NCBI GenBank assembly: GCA_900472295.1
Contig: UCIA01000014.1
Coordinates: forward strand, 38,853-102,852
Length of the DNA: 64,000 bases
Direction of reading: 5' to 3'
Origin: Hyphomicrobiales bacterium
GTDB taxonomy: Bacteria; Pseudomonadota; Alphaproteobacteria; Rhizobiales; Rhizobiaceae
Shown: positions 1-8,474 of the stretch, in pieces
How positions within the stretch are numbered: position 1 is the first letter of the stretch
Layout of the letters: every line of letters begins with the position of its first letter
Translations under genes and position numbers: made by a program
Notes under the pieces: generated by a model
Told to the model about the DNA's origin: nothing
Database searches by the model: none
The model's input: the letters and a program-made list of their open reading frames with translations, nothing else

Positions 1-245
1 ATCGCCTGGTGCTGGAGCAGCAGCGCCCCGACCGCACCTTCAAGATAGGTGAGGGGCTGGACATCGCTGACTATGTGCTGGCCGGCGGCGGTTTCCCGGT
101 GACGGTAAAGGGCGCCGGCGTCATCGGCGTCATCGCGGTTTCGGGCCTGCCGGAACGCCAAGACCATGGCGTGGTGGTCGACGCGCTGTGCGATCATCTC
201 GGCGTCGACAAGCGCGGGCTGACACTGACTGCGGAAGCTGAATGA
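1..245 (+). CDS. UPF0303 / heme-degrading-domain family protein (C-terminal part)
   Basis: The 5' end lies outside the window; the frame is open from the first bases, so this is the last ~80 residues of a protein of usually ~160 aa. The stretch with [22 protein letters not shown] and the DDH/QDH-like '[11 protein letters not shown]' segment matches the C-terminal half of UPF0303 proteins (GlcG/HbpS-like fold). The exact biochemical role of this family is not settled. Its stop codon overlaps the ATG of the glycerate kinase gene (ATGA), so the two are translationally coupled and probably share a transcript. Family assignment is from memory of the motif pattern. Confidence 0.72.
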   Translation, partial: RLVLEQQRPDRTFKIGEGLDIADYVLAGGGFPVTVKGAGVIGVIAVSGLPERQDHGVVVDALCDHLGVDKRGLTLTAEAE

Positions 246-1507
246 CCGTGCTCGACCCCAAGACTTTTCTCATCTCCATCTTCGACGCCGCCGTTACCGC
301 CGCCGATCCCGAACGCACGATCCGGGATCATCTTCCGGCGAAGCCCAGAGGCCGCACCATTGTCATTGGCGCAGGCAAGGGCTCGGCGCAGATGGCCGCG
401 GCGTTCGAGAAGGTATGGGATGGCCCGATCGAAGGGCTGGTCGTCACCCGCTACGGCTATGGCGCCAAATGCGAGCGCATCGAAATCATCGAGGCGGCGC
501 ATCCGGTGCCGGATGCTGCCGGTCTCGAAGCTTCGCGACGCTTGCTGGAAAAGGTGCAGGGGCTGACAGTGGACGACCTTGTCGTGGCGCTGATCTCCGG
601 CGGCGGCTCGGCGCTGCTGCCGTCGCCTGCCGCCGGCCTGACGCTGGCCGACGAAATCGCAGTCAACGAGGCGTTGCTTGCCTCCGGTGCGCCGATTGCG
701 GCGATGAACACCATCCGCAAGCATGTCTCGACCATCAAGGGTGGGAGACTGGCGGCGGCTGCGTATCCGGCCAAGCTTGTGTCGCTGGTCGTGTCGGACA
801 TTCCCGGCGACAATCCGGCCCTGGTCGCCTCCGGCCCGACCGTTCCCGACACCGGCAGCCGCACCGATGCGCTGGCTTCGATCGCGGCCTATGGCATGAA
901 GCTGCCCGACACTGTCATGGCGCACATCAATTCGCCGGCCGCCGATGCGCCGAGCCCGGACGATGAACGCTTTGTCGGCAATGAAGTGCATCTCATCGCT
1001 TCGGCCGGCGTATCGCTGGAAGCCGCAGCAACCGAGGCAAAACGCCAGGGCATCGAGGCCCTCATCCTTTCCGATTCCATCGAGGGCGAGGCGCGCGAGG
1101 TCGGCGGCGTGCATGCCGCCATTGCGCGCGAAGTGGCGACGCGCAATCGGCCATTTTCCAAGCCGGTGCTTATCCTGTCCGGTGGCGAGACGACAGTTAC
1201 CTTGCGGGCCAAAGGCAAGGGCGGCCGAAACTCGGAATTCCTGCTCGCCTTCGCCATCGGCATCAGCGGCGCGGACAATATCCATGCACTGGCCGCCGAC
1301 ACCGACGGCATAGACGGTTCGGAAGACAATGCAGGCGCTTTCGCTGACGGCTCGACCGTCTCACGTCTGCGCGCCGCCGGCGTCGACGCCAAGGCGATGC
1401 TTGCGGGGAACAATGCCTGGACGGCGTTCAATGCGGTTGACGATCTTTTCGTGCCAGGGCCGACCGGTACCAATGTCAACGATCTCCGGGCCATTCTGAT
1501 CCGGTAG
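242..1507 (+). CDS. Glycerate kinase (DUF4147/MOFRL family)
   Basis: A 421-residue cytosolic protein of the bacterial glycerate 2-kinase family (also annotated hydroxypyruvate reductase/TtuD-like), which phosphorylates D-glycerate with ATP. The N-terminal DUF4147 domain has [12 protein letters not shown], the [11 protein letters not shown] glycine-rich loop near residue 120 and the [16 protein letters not shown] segment near 160. The C-terminal MOFRL domain has SGGETTVT and [12 protein letters not shown] followed by [19 protein letters not shown]. Length is normal for the family. The ATG overlaps the upstream UPF0303 stop. The 2-hydroxyacid dehydrogenase at 15.6 kb could feed the same glycerate/hydroxypyruvate pathway, but the two genes are far apart. 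Confidence 0.9.
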   Translation: MTVLDPKTFLISIFDAAVTAADPERTIRDHLPAKPRGRTIVIGAGKGSAQMAAAFEKVWDGPIEGLVVTRYGYGAKCERIEIIEAAHPVPDAAGLEASRRLLEKVQGLTVDDLVVALISGGGSALLPSPAAGLTLADEIAVNEALLASGAPIAAMNTIRKHVSTIKGGRLAAAAYPAKLVSLVVSDIPGDNPALVASGPTVPDTGSRTDALASIAAYGMKLPDTVMAHINSPAADAPSPDDERFVGNEVHLIASAGVSLEAAATEAKRQGIEALILSDSIEGEAREVGGVHAAIAREVATRNRPFSKPVLILSGGETTVTLRAKGKGGRNSEFLLAFAIGISGADNIHALAADTDGIDGSEDNAGAFADGSTVSRLRAAGVDAKAMLAGNNAWTAFNAVDDLFVPGPTGTNVNDLRAILIR

Positions 1508-1545
1508 AGCACGTCGCGTTACCTGTCTGCACAAGAGTCGGCGCT

Positions 1546-1597
1546 ACCCCTCATCCGCCTGCCGGCACCTTCTCCCCGTATAGTGACGGGGAGAAGG
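1546..1597 (+). repeat. Rhizobial-type palindromic intergenic repeat, copy 1a
   Basis: The unit begins CCCCTCATCCGCCTGCCGG and ends in the perfect hairpin CTTCTCCCCGT/ACGGGGAGAAG around a 6-base loop. It lies just after the glycerate kinase stop and is mirrored by copy 1b, so it may also end transcription. Confidence 0.7.
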
Positions 1598-1663
1598 AAA
1601 CTGGCCGCGCCTTCGCGCACTTTTTGCGACGTTGACGATTTGCGAAAGCCGCGGTGACAGCGT

Positions 1664-1714
1664 CTTTCTCCCCGTCACTATACGGGGAGAAATGCCCGGC
1701 AGGGCAATGAGGGG
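1664..1714 (-). repeat. Rhizobial-type palindromic intergenic repeat, copy 1b (inverted)
   Basis: This is the inverse of the unit at 1546-1597: TTCTCCCCGT/ACGGGGAGAA hairpin followed by the reverse complement of the CCCCTCAT end. Together the copies form a head-to-head inverted pair between the convergent glycerate kinase and UdgX genes. The same architecture recurs at 9976-10121. Confidence 0.7.
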
Positions 1715-1734
1715 CGGCACCGACCATCGCCTGA

Positions 1735-3195
1735 TTAAGCCGCCATCAGTCGCTTGACCTGCTTCATGTCCTGCAAAAACCGCTCGCGTTCCGCCTCCTT
1801 CTCCGCCGGCTCATGAATGCGCAAAATGAAAGACGGATGGATGGTGATGAACACCCGCAAGCCATCCTCGCGCTCGATCACCTGGCCGCGCATCTTCGTC
1901 ACGGCAATCGCCTTGCCCAACAGCGACAACGCCGCCGTTGCGCCAAGCGCCACGGCAAGGTCCGGCTTGATCAGCTCAAGCTCCTTGCCGATCCACCAGC
2001 GGCACGCCTGCACCTCGCCGGCATTCGGCTTGGAGTGGATGCGGCGCTTGCCGCGTGGCTCAAACTTGAAGTGTTTTACGGCGTTGGTAACGTAGACCTT
2101 CTGGCGATCGACGCCTGCGTCATCGAGGATCGCATCGAACACTTTTCCCGCCGGGCCGACAAAAGGTTTGCCGGCGAGATCTTCCTGATCGCCCGGTTGT
2201 TCGCCGACGAAGACCACCCTGGCATTGTCAGGTCCTTCGCCGAACACGGTCTGCGTCGCATCGCGCCAGAGCGGGCAGCGGCGGCAGCCTTTTGCCGCTT
2301 CGCGCAACTCGGAAATCGTGCTGGCGTCATCGTCCGGCGCCTCGGCGGGCTCGCGCTTTGGCCAATGTTTTGCCTGCACCTTGGCGTGGTGCGGCGCCGG
2401 CGTTGTCGGCGTTCTGGCAATCATATCCCTGGCGGCCTCGTCCGCTCCCGCGATCAGATCTGGAATGAGCGAGGCCTCGGGAAGGTTCCGCCAATATTTC
2501 TTCGGCATTTCCTTCTGCATCGCCTTCACCTTCAGCCGTGCCGGATTGAAGATGTTTTCGAAATAGGTCAGCCACAGCGCCTCGGTATCATCCTCGGCCG
2601 GCGCATCGCCTTTGGCTGCACCCGGCCCGATCGCCAGCCTTTCGCCGTCCCAGTCGGCGGAGGCATAAGGCGTCAGGATCGTCCAGCGCATGCCCGTAAA
2701 ACGCCTGACGAAGAAATCCGCGTTGCGCTCGACGATGAAATGGTCCGGCTCGAACCAGGCGACGTAGCGCTCGTCACTGCCCTCGCCGATCTTCCGAAAG
2801 CGCACAAAAGCATGCATCTTGTGGCTGTCGCGCCGCACCGCCTTTTCCATGGCTTCGAGCCGCCTGGTGTCGGGATCCGTTGCGATTGCCAGCAGCTTCG
2901 GCTCGGATCGCAGCCGCCAAAGCATCCGGTAGAGAAAGGCAAACCGGCCGGGATCGGAGTGGCAAAAGGCGGTTGCGGCATGCTCGATGAAATCGCGCGG
3001 CACGACGAGTTGCGCGCCCTCCGGCACGGAAGGCAGATCGGCTTGATCGGACTCTGCTGCAACGCTCCAGGCGATGTCCTCAGGCCCAACCTCGTTCAAT
3101 ACCAGCCGTCGTGCCGCATCGCGCCAGCCGACAAAATCGGTCTGGCTGGCTAGCTGCACATTGTATCGGGCAAGGTTGAACTGAGCCGGCTGCAT
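1735..3195 (-). CDS. DUF4130-UdgX fusion, uracil-DNA-binding/cross-linking repair protein
   Basis: A 486-residue protein with two parts. Residues ~1-245 match the DUF4130/TIGR03915 family that accompanies the radical SAM protein encoded next to it. Residues ~295-486 are a UdgX-type uracil-DNA glycosylase domain: CRRCPLW (Cys304, Cys307) and Cys398 as probable 4Fe-4S ligands, the GEQPGDQED active-site motif, the KRRIH R-loop (His387), and HPSFILR. In UdgX of mycobacteria the His of KRRIH becomes covalently bound to the abasic sugar after uracil removal, so this protein should seal uracil sites rather than release them. The ATG at 3195 is preferred to an in-frame TTG at 3222, because it starts 2 nt after the upstream stop instead of overlapping it. 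Second gene of a LexA-boxed operon. Confidence 0.9.
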   Translation of the reverse strand: MQPAQFNLARYNVQLASQTDFVGWRDAARRLVLNEVGPEDIAWSVAAESDQADLPSVPEGAQLVVPRDFIEHAATAFCHSDPGRFAFLYRMLWRLRSEPKLLAIATDPDTRRLEAMEKAVRRDSHKMHAFVRFRKIGEGSDERYVAWFEPDHFIVERNADFFVRRFTGMRWTILTPYASADWDGERLAIGPGAAKGDAPAEDDTEALWLTYFENIFNPARLKVKAMQKEMPKKYWRNLPEASLIPDLIAGADEAARDMIARTPTTPAPHHAKVQAKHWPKREPAEAPDDDASTISELREAAKGCRRCPLWRDATQTVFGEGPDNARVVFVGEQPGDQEDLAGKPFVGPAGKVFDAILDDAGVDRQKVYVTNAVKHFKFEPRGKRRIHSKPNAGEVQACRWWIGKELELIKPDLAVALGATAALSLLGKAIAVTKMRGQVIEREDGLRVFITIHPSFILRIHEPAEKEAERERFLQDMKQVKRLMAA

Positions 3196-3197
3196 GG

Positions 3198-4433
3198 TCA
3201 AAACAGCGATAGTTGTTCGCAAGGTTGCACGATGGTGTCACGCAAGCCGGTCTTGTCGGTGAGCCCGCCCGGCGACCAGCCCTCGGCGATGATGAAAGGC
3301 CGCACCTTGGCGATCGAATGGCAGATCCGTCCGACGTCCTCCAGCCGCAGACGATGGTGGCGGCGTGTCCCGAGGATTTTCGCCACCACTTTGGTGCCGA
3401 GGCCGGGCACGCGCAGCAGAGCTTCGCGGTCCGCGCGGTTGATGTCGACCGGAAACCGACCCCGGTTGCGCAGTGCCCAGGCAAGCTTGGGGTCGATGGC
3501 GAGGTCGAGCATGCCGTCACTGCTGCCGGCGAGGATTTCCGGCTGCGAAAAGCCATAGAAGCGCATCAGCCAGTCGGCTTGGTACAGCCGATGTTCGCGC
3601 ATCAATGGCGGTTTCTGCAGGGGAAGCGACGAGGACGAATCCGGGATCGGGCTGAAGGCGGAATAATAGACGCGCCGCAAATGATAACTGCCATAGAGCC
3701 GGGCGCTGGTGTGCAAGATGCCGTCGTCGGATGTCTTGTCGGCGCCGACGATCATTTGCGTCGACTGGCCGCCCGGCGCAAAGCGTTCGCGCTTCTTGGT
3801 CCTCAGCGTCGGCTCGGCCTTTTCCTCCATCTTCCGGCGCAGGTTCGCCATGGAAAGGCGGATCGTTTCAGGCTTCTTCTCCGGCGCCAGCCGCTTCACG
3901 CCCTCATCGGTCGGCAGTTCGACATTGATCGACAGCCGATCGGCATAAAGCCCGGCCTGCTCGACCAGTTCGGCCGAGCTTTCAGGAATGGTCTTCAGAT
4001 GGATATAGCCGGAAAACTTCTCCTCCAACCGCAGCCGCCGCGCCACTTCCACCATTTCGGCCATGGTCTCGTCGGGTGAGCGGATGACGCCCGAGGACAG
4101 GAACAGGCCCTCGATGTAGTTGCGCCGGTAGAAATCCATCGTCAGCTTCACCACCTCGTCAATGCTGAAGCGGGCGCGCCGCACATTCGAGGACGAGCGG
4201 TTGATGCAGTAGCTGCAATCATAGATGCAGAAATTGGTGAGCAGGATTTTCAGCAGCGAAATGCAGCGGCCGTCCGGCGCATAGGAATGGCAGATGCCCA
4301 TGCCCTCGGTGGAGCCGATGCCGCCGGATTTGAGTGAATCTTTCTTCGCCGATCCCGACGAGGCGCAGGAGGCGTCGTATTTGGCGGCGTCGGACAGAAC
4401 AGCCAGCTTTTCACGGACGGTGGGTGCGCTCAT
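3198..4433 (-). CDS. Putative DNA modification/repair radical SAM protein (TIGR03916 type)
   Basis: A 411-residue radical SAM protein. The cluster motif CIYDCSYC (Cys69, Cys73, Cys76) binds the 4Fe-4S/SAM centre. The conserved N-terminus KLAVLSDAAKYDASCASSG is typical of TIGR03916. A helix-hairpin-helix DNA-binding stretch (VDINRADREALLRVPGLGTKVVAKIL, split here as INRADREALL and VPGLGTK) sits near residue 330. The family is recognised as a partner of DUF4130/UdgX proteins, and the UdgX fusion follows directly downstream. The chemical reaction is unknown; a role on damaged DNA is inferred from the HhH motif, the partner and the LexA box 2 nt upstream of the ATG. Confidence 0.88.
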   Translation of the reverse strand: MSAPTVREKLAVLSDAAKYDASCASSGSAKKDSLKSGGIGSTEGMGICHSYAPDGRCISLLKILLTNFCIYDCSYCINRSSSNVRRARFSIDEVVKLTMDFYRRNYIEGLFLSSGVIRSPDETMAEMVEVARRLRLEEKFSGYIHLKTIPESSAELVEQAGLYADRLSINVELPTDEGVKRLAPEKKPETIRLSMANLRRKMEEKAEPTLRTKKRERFAPGGQSTQMIVGADKTSDDGILHTSARLYGSYHLRRVYYSAFSPIPDSSSSLPLQKPPLMREHRLYQADWLMRFYGFSQPEILAGSSDGMLDLAIDPKLAWALRNRGRFPVDINRADREALLRVPGLGTKVVAKILGTRRHHRLRLEDVGRICHSIAKVRPFIIAEGWSPGGLTDKTGLRDTIVQPCEQLSLF

Positions 4434-4435
4434 CC

Positions 4436-4450
4436 GTTCATGATATGTTC
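4436..4450 (-). promoter_or_regulatory. LexA (SOS) operator, GTTC-N7-GTTC
   Basis: The plus strand reads GTTC-atgatat-GTTC (GAAC-N7-GAAC on the coding strand), the direct-repeat operator of alphaproteobacterial LexA. It ends 2 nt before the start codon of the radical SAM gene, so bound LexA would cover the start of transcription or the ribosome-binding region. A match of eight fixed bases can occur by chance about once or twice in a window this size; its position in front of a repair operon is what makes it convincing. Confidence 0.68.
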
Positions 4451-4520
4451 TATGCAGCCGTTGCGCTACCTCATTTGATGGTGGCGGCGGAAAAGTGATC
4501 GTCGCCCGATTATCCGGCCA

Positions 4521-5972
4521 TCACACCTCGTGCAGGTAGAGATGGTAATCCAGCTCGCTGACAGTTCGGGCGACGCGCAGATATTCGGATTGCTTGATCG
4601 CCACGAAGGTGCGGTGCAGATCTTCGCCCAGCGCCTCTTTCAGGAAGCTCGACGCCCGCGCCGCCTCGATCGCGGCGCGCCAGTCGACCGGCATGGTCGT
4701 GCGTGTGACGGCGGCTTCATAGCCATTGCCGGTGGTTTCGGGACCGGGGTCGAGGCCTTCATCCAGCCCTTTGACGATGCCCGCCAACACGGTTGCGGCG
4801 ACCAGATACGGATTGGCGTCGACGCCGGATGGCCGATGTTCGATGCGCCGGTTCTTCGCATCGCCCGCCGGCACGCGCAATGCGACCGAACGGTTGTTGA
4901 CGCCCCAGGTCGGCGCCACCGGCGCATAGGATTGCGAAACGAAGCGCCGCCACGAATTGGCGTGCGGCGCAAACACCAGCATCGATTCCGCCATGGTCTG
5001 GATCATGCCGCCCAGCCCTTGCAGCAGGGGCAGTGACCAGCTTTCGCCACCGGCTTCGCTAAAGACGTTTCGACCGTTCTTATCCTGCAGCGAGACATGG
5101 AAATGCATGCCGGAGCCGGCGTATTTTTCGATCGGCTTGGCCATGAAGCAGGCGGTGACACCGTGGCGGCGCGCCTGTGCGCGCACCAGCCGCTTCAGCA
5201 TGACAAGGTCGTCGGCTGCCCGCATCACATCCTTGCGGTAGTTCAGCGTCAGCTCGTACTGACCGGGCGCATACTCTGATATCACGGTCTCGGCCGGAAT
5301 ACCTTGCGCCTTGGCAGCGGCATAGATGTCGGAAAACAGCGGCTCCATGCCATGCAGATGGTCGACGGAATAGACCTCGGTCTTGCCCGAGACGCGGCCA
5401 TCGAGCACGGCGCGCGCCGGTTGCACCTTGCCGTCGGCGTCGCGGTCATTGGCGAGGAGAAAAAATTCGAGCTCGAAGGCGCCGGCGGGATAAAGCCCCT
5501 TGGCCGCCAGTCTCTCGACCTGCCTCGCCAGCGCCAGCCGCGGGTCCGACGACATTGGCTGTCCGTCGAGATGGTACATCGCCATCAGCAGTTGCCCGCG
5601 CGGCGGGCTGGTGCCGTAGAGCGGCACCAACGTGCCGGGGATCGGCCAAGCCCGGAGGTCGCCGTCGCCGGTGGTCCAGATCAGCCCGGTCTCGTGCACA
5701 TCCTCGCCGGTGATGTCGAGGCCGAGGATCGAGATCGGCATGTGACGGCCGCCCTCAAAGATGCTTTTCAGCTCGTGCCGGCGCACGATCTTGCCACGGC
5801 CAACGCCATTGGCGTCGGTCAAGACGATGTCGAAGGCCTCGATTTCCGGATGAGCATCGAGAAAGGCTTGCGCCTCGGCAGGCGTCGAGCCCGAAGGTGA
5901 AGTCATGATTACTGTACTCAAGGTTGGCTTGGGCGCCTGTTTGTTGATCGCCCGCTTGTTGGCTTGTCTCAT
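4521..5972 (-). CDS. Glutamine-synthetase family protein (gamma-glutamyl-amine ligase-like)
   Basis: A 483-residue member of the GlnA superfamily, closer to PuuA-like gamma-glutamylpolyamine synthetases than to GlnA. It should join glutamate to an amine using ATP. Conserved metal/substrate motifs are present: FELEFFLL, GQYELTLNY, GSGMHFHVSL and RRIEHRPSGVDANPYL. The first ATG (5972) overlaps the stop of the upstream aminotransferase (ATGA); a second in-frame ATG at 5906 gives a start nearer to typical family members, and the ~22-residue extension between them is Lys/Ala/Pro-rich without obvious function. Coupling to an aminotransferase suggests a joint amine-nitrogen pathway. The true amine is unknown. 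Confidence 0.85.
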   Translation of the reverse strand: MRQANKRAINKQAPKPTLSTVIMTSPSGSTPAEAQAFLDAHPEIEAFDIVLTDANGVGRGKIVRRHELKSIFEGGRHMPISILGLDITGEDVHETGLIWTTGDGDLRAWPIPGTLVPLYGTSPPRGQLLMAMYHLDGQPMSSDPRLALARQVERLAAKGLYPAGAFELEFFLLANDRDADGKVQPARAVLDGRVSGKTEVYSVDHLHGMEPLFSDIYAAAKAQGIPAETVISEYAPGQYELTLNYRKDVMRAADDLVMLKRLVRAQARRHGVTACFMAKPIEKYAGSGMHFHVSLQDKNGRNVFSEAGGESWSLPLLQGLGGMIQTMAESMLVFAPHANSWRRFVSQSYAPVAPTWGVNNRSVALRVPAGDAKNRRIEHRPSGVDANPYLVAATVLAGIVKGLDEGLDPGPETTGNGYEAAVTRTTMPVDWRAAIEAARASSFLKEALGEDLHRTFVAIKQSEYLRVARTVSELDYHLYLHEV

Positions 5973-7351
5973 GCCGTCAGCCTCGCCGCAACCATGGCGA
6001 AGGCGGTGATCAGCCGGTTGACCTGGGCGCCGGTGGTGGCCGGCGAGATCAGCATCATGTTGTGAAAGGGTGCGATCAGCACGCCCTGGTTGACGAGCGC
6101 GACATGAACAGCCGCCTCAAGCTCCGGCGCGTGCGCTGCTTCCGCCTCGGCGCCGTTCCTGAGCGGGCCGGGCGCACAGATGAACTCGACGCGGGCGCCG
6201 ACACGGGCGACATGCCAGGGCAGGCGGTAGCGGTCGATGACCCCGGTCAGCCCGGCGTCGAGCCGCAGCGCCAGGCTGTCCATCCGGTCATAATTCTCAC
6301 TGGTCATCACCTCTTCCAGCGTCGCGCGCATCGCCGCAAACTGCAGCGGATTGGCCGACAGCGTCGTGCCCATGCCGGAATAGCCCGGCTGCTTGGTTCT
6401 GTTGTAGTCGGCGTAGCGGGTGGCGACCTCGTCGCTCATCCCCCACACGCTCGCCGGCACGCCGCCGGCGATCGGCTTGCCCAGCACGAAGAGGTCGGGT
6501 TGCAGCCCGAACTTTTTGGTGTAGCCGCCGGGGCCCGTGGAGATGGTGTGCGTTTCGTCGATCAGCAGCAGCGTGCCGGCCGCGCGGGTCAGCCTGCGCA
6601 GCGCATCGTGGAAACCGCGATCGGGCAGCACCATGCAGGAATTGGTCAGCACCGGCTCGGTGATGACGCAGGCGACATCGCGATCCGCGAGCGCTGCCTC
6701 AAGCGCCGAAATGTCATTGAATTCGACGACCTTTGCTGTCTTGGTCAGGTCGCGGAATTCGCCCGCCAGTCCCGGCCGGTTGACGGGCTTGCCGTCGACC
6801 AGCCGCACCATCGTCTCGTCGACCGAGCCGTGATAGCAGCCGTTGAAGACCAGGATCTTTTCGCGGCCGGTGATGGCGCGGGCAACCCGCAGCGCGAAGC
6901 GGTTGGCATCGGTTGCTGTGGTGGCGATCTGCCAGAACGGCAGGCCGAAACGCTCTTGCAGCATCGGCCCGATGGCCAGCGCATCTTCCGAAGGCAGCAT
7001 ATAGGTCAGGCCGCGCCCGGCCTGTCGGCGGATGGCGCGCGCCACCGGCGGTGGCGAATGGCCGAACATCGAGCCGGTGTCGCCGAGGCAGAAATCGTCG
7101 AGCCGGTTGCCATCTACGTCGGTGATGGTGGCGCCCTTGGCGCTGTCGACCAGGATCGGGAACGGCGTTGGCCAGTCGTTCATCCAATGCATTGGCACGC
7201 CGCCGAAGAAGCCGGGCAGGCCGTTGCCCACCTTGGCTGCCGATTTAGGCCGCGCCTTGCGGAAGACTTCTGCTTCGCCTGTCCGCAATGCGGCAATGCG
7301 GTCACGGCTGATGCCGCCGATCGATGGGCCTGAATGGTCGATTGAATGCAT
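5969..7351 (-). CDS. Class III (omega) aminotransferase, PLP-dependent
   Basis: A 460-residue fold-type I aminotransferase. Visible signatures are the LGDTGSMFGHSPP substrate/PLP entry region (usually GxGSxxxGH-like), FNGCYHGSVDETM, LLIDETHT with the PLP-contacting Asp, and LFVLGKPIAGGVPASVWG containing the PLP lysine. It transfers an amino group between an omega-amino compound or glutamate-semialdehyde-like substrate and an oxo acid. It is first in a coupled pair with the glutamine-synthetase-like ligase and divergent from the small secreted-protein gene at 7509. Pairing with a PuuA-like ligase points to amine or polyamine breakdown, but this is inference. Confidence 0.87.
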   Translation of the reverse strand: MHSIDHSGPSIGGISRDRIAALRTGEAEVFRKARPKSAAKVGNGLPGFFGGVPMHWMNDWPTPFPILVDSAKGATITDVDGNRLDDFCLGDTGSMFGHSPPPVARAIRRQAGRGLTYMLPSEDALAIGPMLQERFGLPFWQIATTATDANRFALRVARAITGREKILVFNGCYHGSVDETMVRLVDGKPVNRPGLAGEFRDLTKTAKVVEFNDISALEAALADRDVACVITEPVLTNSCMVLPDRGFHDALRRLTRAAGTLLLIDETHTISTGPGGYTKKFGLQPDLFVLGKPIAGGVPASVWGMSDEVATRYADYNRTKQPGYSGMGTTLSANPLQFAAMRATLEEVMTSENYDRMDSLALRLDAGLTGVIDRYRLPWHVARVGARVEFICAPGPLRNGAEAEAAHAPELEAAVHVALVNQGVLIAPFHNMMLISPATTGAQVNRLITAFAMVAARLTA

Positions 7352-7508
7352 GAAAATTCCTCTCGCCCAGCACTCTAGCCAATCGCCGTCTCAAACCGCA
7401 ATTGGCCGCCGGGTCGCTCTGCATTGGGTCAGCAGTACCGGGTTGACGCTTGACCTGGAGGCAAAGCCCGGTGCCAATATGGCCTGGCTTGTGGCTTGGG
7501 GGAGAAAA

Positions 7509-7961
7509 ATGCGGACGATCATCTGCACGACGACATTGCTTCTATCAGCTGGCACGGCCTTTGCGAGCGGGGGCATCTGGTGTTCCGCCGATGACAAGGC
7601 GGCGATATTCGAGGTCGAGGCCGGCGTCACCAGGGGCATGGGCGGGCCGACTTTCAACTTTCGCGGCAACCTCGAAATTCTGAGCCGGCCTGCAGGCGAC
7701 AGCCTGCGCAAGACCGTGTTCGAGGATTCCAACCTGACGCAATACTGGCTCGACGGCAAGGAATTGCGGCTGAACATCTATCGTGAGCACGAGGTCGCGG
7801 AAAAGATCAATTCGGTCGAACTGACGATCCTGACCAAGACAACCGACGAAGGCGTCTATGACGGGAGTTACACGCTCGCTGTCTATGATGCCGCGGCGGA
7901 CAAGGACCAGGACGGCAAGCCGGTTGAAGTCACCGGCAAAGTGTCCTGCGGGGCTGAGTAA
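7509..7961 (+). CDS. Small secreted hypothetical protein
   Basis: I do not recognise the family. The 150-residue product starts with a clear Sec signal peptide (MRTIICTTTLLLSAGTAFA, cleavage near residue 19). The mature chain has one Cys near each end (GIWCSADD and VSCGAE), which may form a disulphide tying the termini together. The body is rich in alternating polar/hydrophobic strands, suggesting a small beta-sandwich in the periplasm. An open frame continues far upstream, but the ATG at 7509 with GGGGAGAAA just before it is the only start that gives a signal peptide. Confidence 0.65.
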   Translation: MRTIICTTTLLLSAGTAFASGGIWCSADDKAAIFEVEAGVTRGMGGPTFNFRGNLEILSRPAGDSLRKTVFEDSNLTQYWLDGKELRLNIYREHEVAEKINSVELTILTKTTDEGVYDGSYTLAVYDAAADKDQDGKPVEVTGKVSCGAE

Positions 7962-7978
7962 GCCTTCTCGGTGTGAGG

Positions 7979-8410
7979 TCAGTCCGCCTGCATCGACGCG
8001 ATCGCGCGCCGCATCAGGTCGAGAAACAGCAGCCGCTCATCTTCGCTCAGGTCGGCCAGCGCGACCTCGTTTTGTGAACGCGCCGCCTGTGTCGCCGGCT
8101 CGCGCAGGCCAACGGCCTTCGCGGTGAGATGGACTGACTGCGAGCGCCCGTCTTCCGGGTGTGAGCGTCGTTCGATCAGCCCGTCGCGCTCCATGCGGAT
8201 CAGCGTGTTGGCCATCGTCGCCTGCTCAACGCTGAGCCGCCGCACAAGTTCGCGTTGCGTCAGGCCGTCTTCATCCCACAGCGCCAGCAGCGTCATGAAC
8301 TGAGCCGGCGCCAGACCGAGCGGCCGGATGCGCTGCTGCAGCCCGTTGGCGAACAGCCGGGCCATGTGGTTGGCCAGGAATCCGGCGGATCGTTCTTTCT
8401 GGAATGCCAT
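7979..8410 (-). CDS. MarR-family transcriptional regulator
   Basis: A 143-residue winged-helix regulator. The DNA-binding part is LTQRELVRRLSVEQATMANTL followed by the wing RMERDGLIERR-HPEDGRSQSVHLT, the classical MarR signature. The ATG at 8410 is preferred. In-frame starts at 8437 (ATG) and 8446 (TTG) would place the coding region across a palindromic operator. It is divergent from the membrane-protein gene at 8475, and two identical-type ATAGC/GCTAT palindromes lie in the 64-bp gap, so it probably represses both itself and that gene. The ligand is unknown. Confidence 0.88.
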   Translation of the reverse strand: MAFQKERSAGFLANHMARLFANGLQQRIRPLGLAPAQFMTLLALWDEDGLTQRELVRRLSVEQATMANTLIRMERDGLIERRSHPEDGRSQSVHLTAKAVGLREPATQAARSQNEVALADLSEDERLLFLDLMRRAIASMQAD

Positions 8411-8430
8411 GCTCGCCAGATAATAGTTGA

Positions 8431-8442
8431 ATAGCATGCTAT
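8431..8442. promoter_or_regulatory. Palindromic operator 1 (ATAGC-N2-GCTAT), probable MarR site
   Basis: The perfect palindrome ATAGCATGCTAT lies between the divergent MarR and membrane-protein genes. A second copy is centred 22 bp away, about two helical turns, which would let two MarR dimers bind the same DNA face. Confidence 0.6.
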
Positions 8443-8452
8443 GCAATGATAT

Positions 8453-8464
8453 ATAGCTTGCTAT
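8453..8464. promoter_or_regulatory. Palindromic operator 2 (ATAGC-N2-GCTAT), probable MarR site
   Basis: ATAGCTTGCTAT repeats both arms of operator 1 exactly. It ends at the ribosome-binding region of the membrane-protein gene, so occupancy would block that gene's transcription start. Confidence 0.6.
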
Positions 8465-8474
8465 GGAGATGAAG

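Noticed and set aside
194..1285. 363-codon minus-strand open frame opposite the glycerate kinase
   Set aside because: Arg/Gly/Asp-rich composition typical of a frame shadow; the sense-strand gene explains the codon bias.
3196..3222. TTG start of the UdgX fusion overlapping the radical SAM gene
   Set aside because: ATG 3195 fits the family N-terminus and avoids a 25-base overlap.
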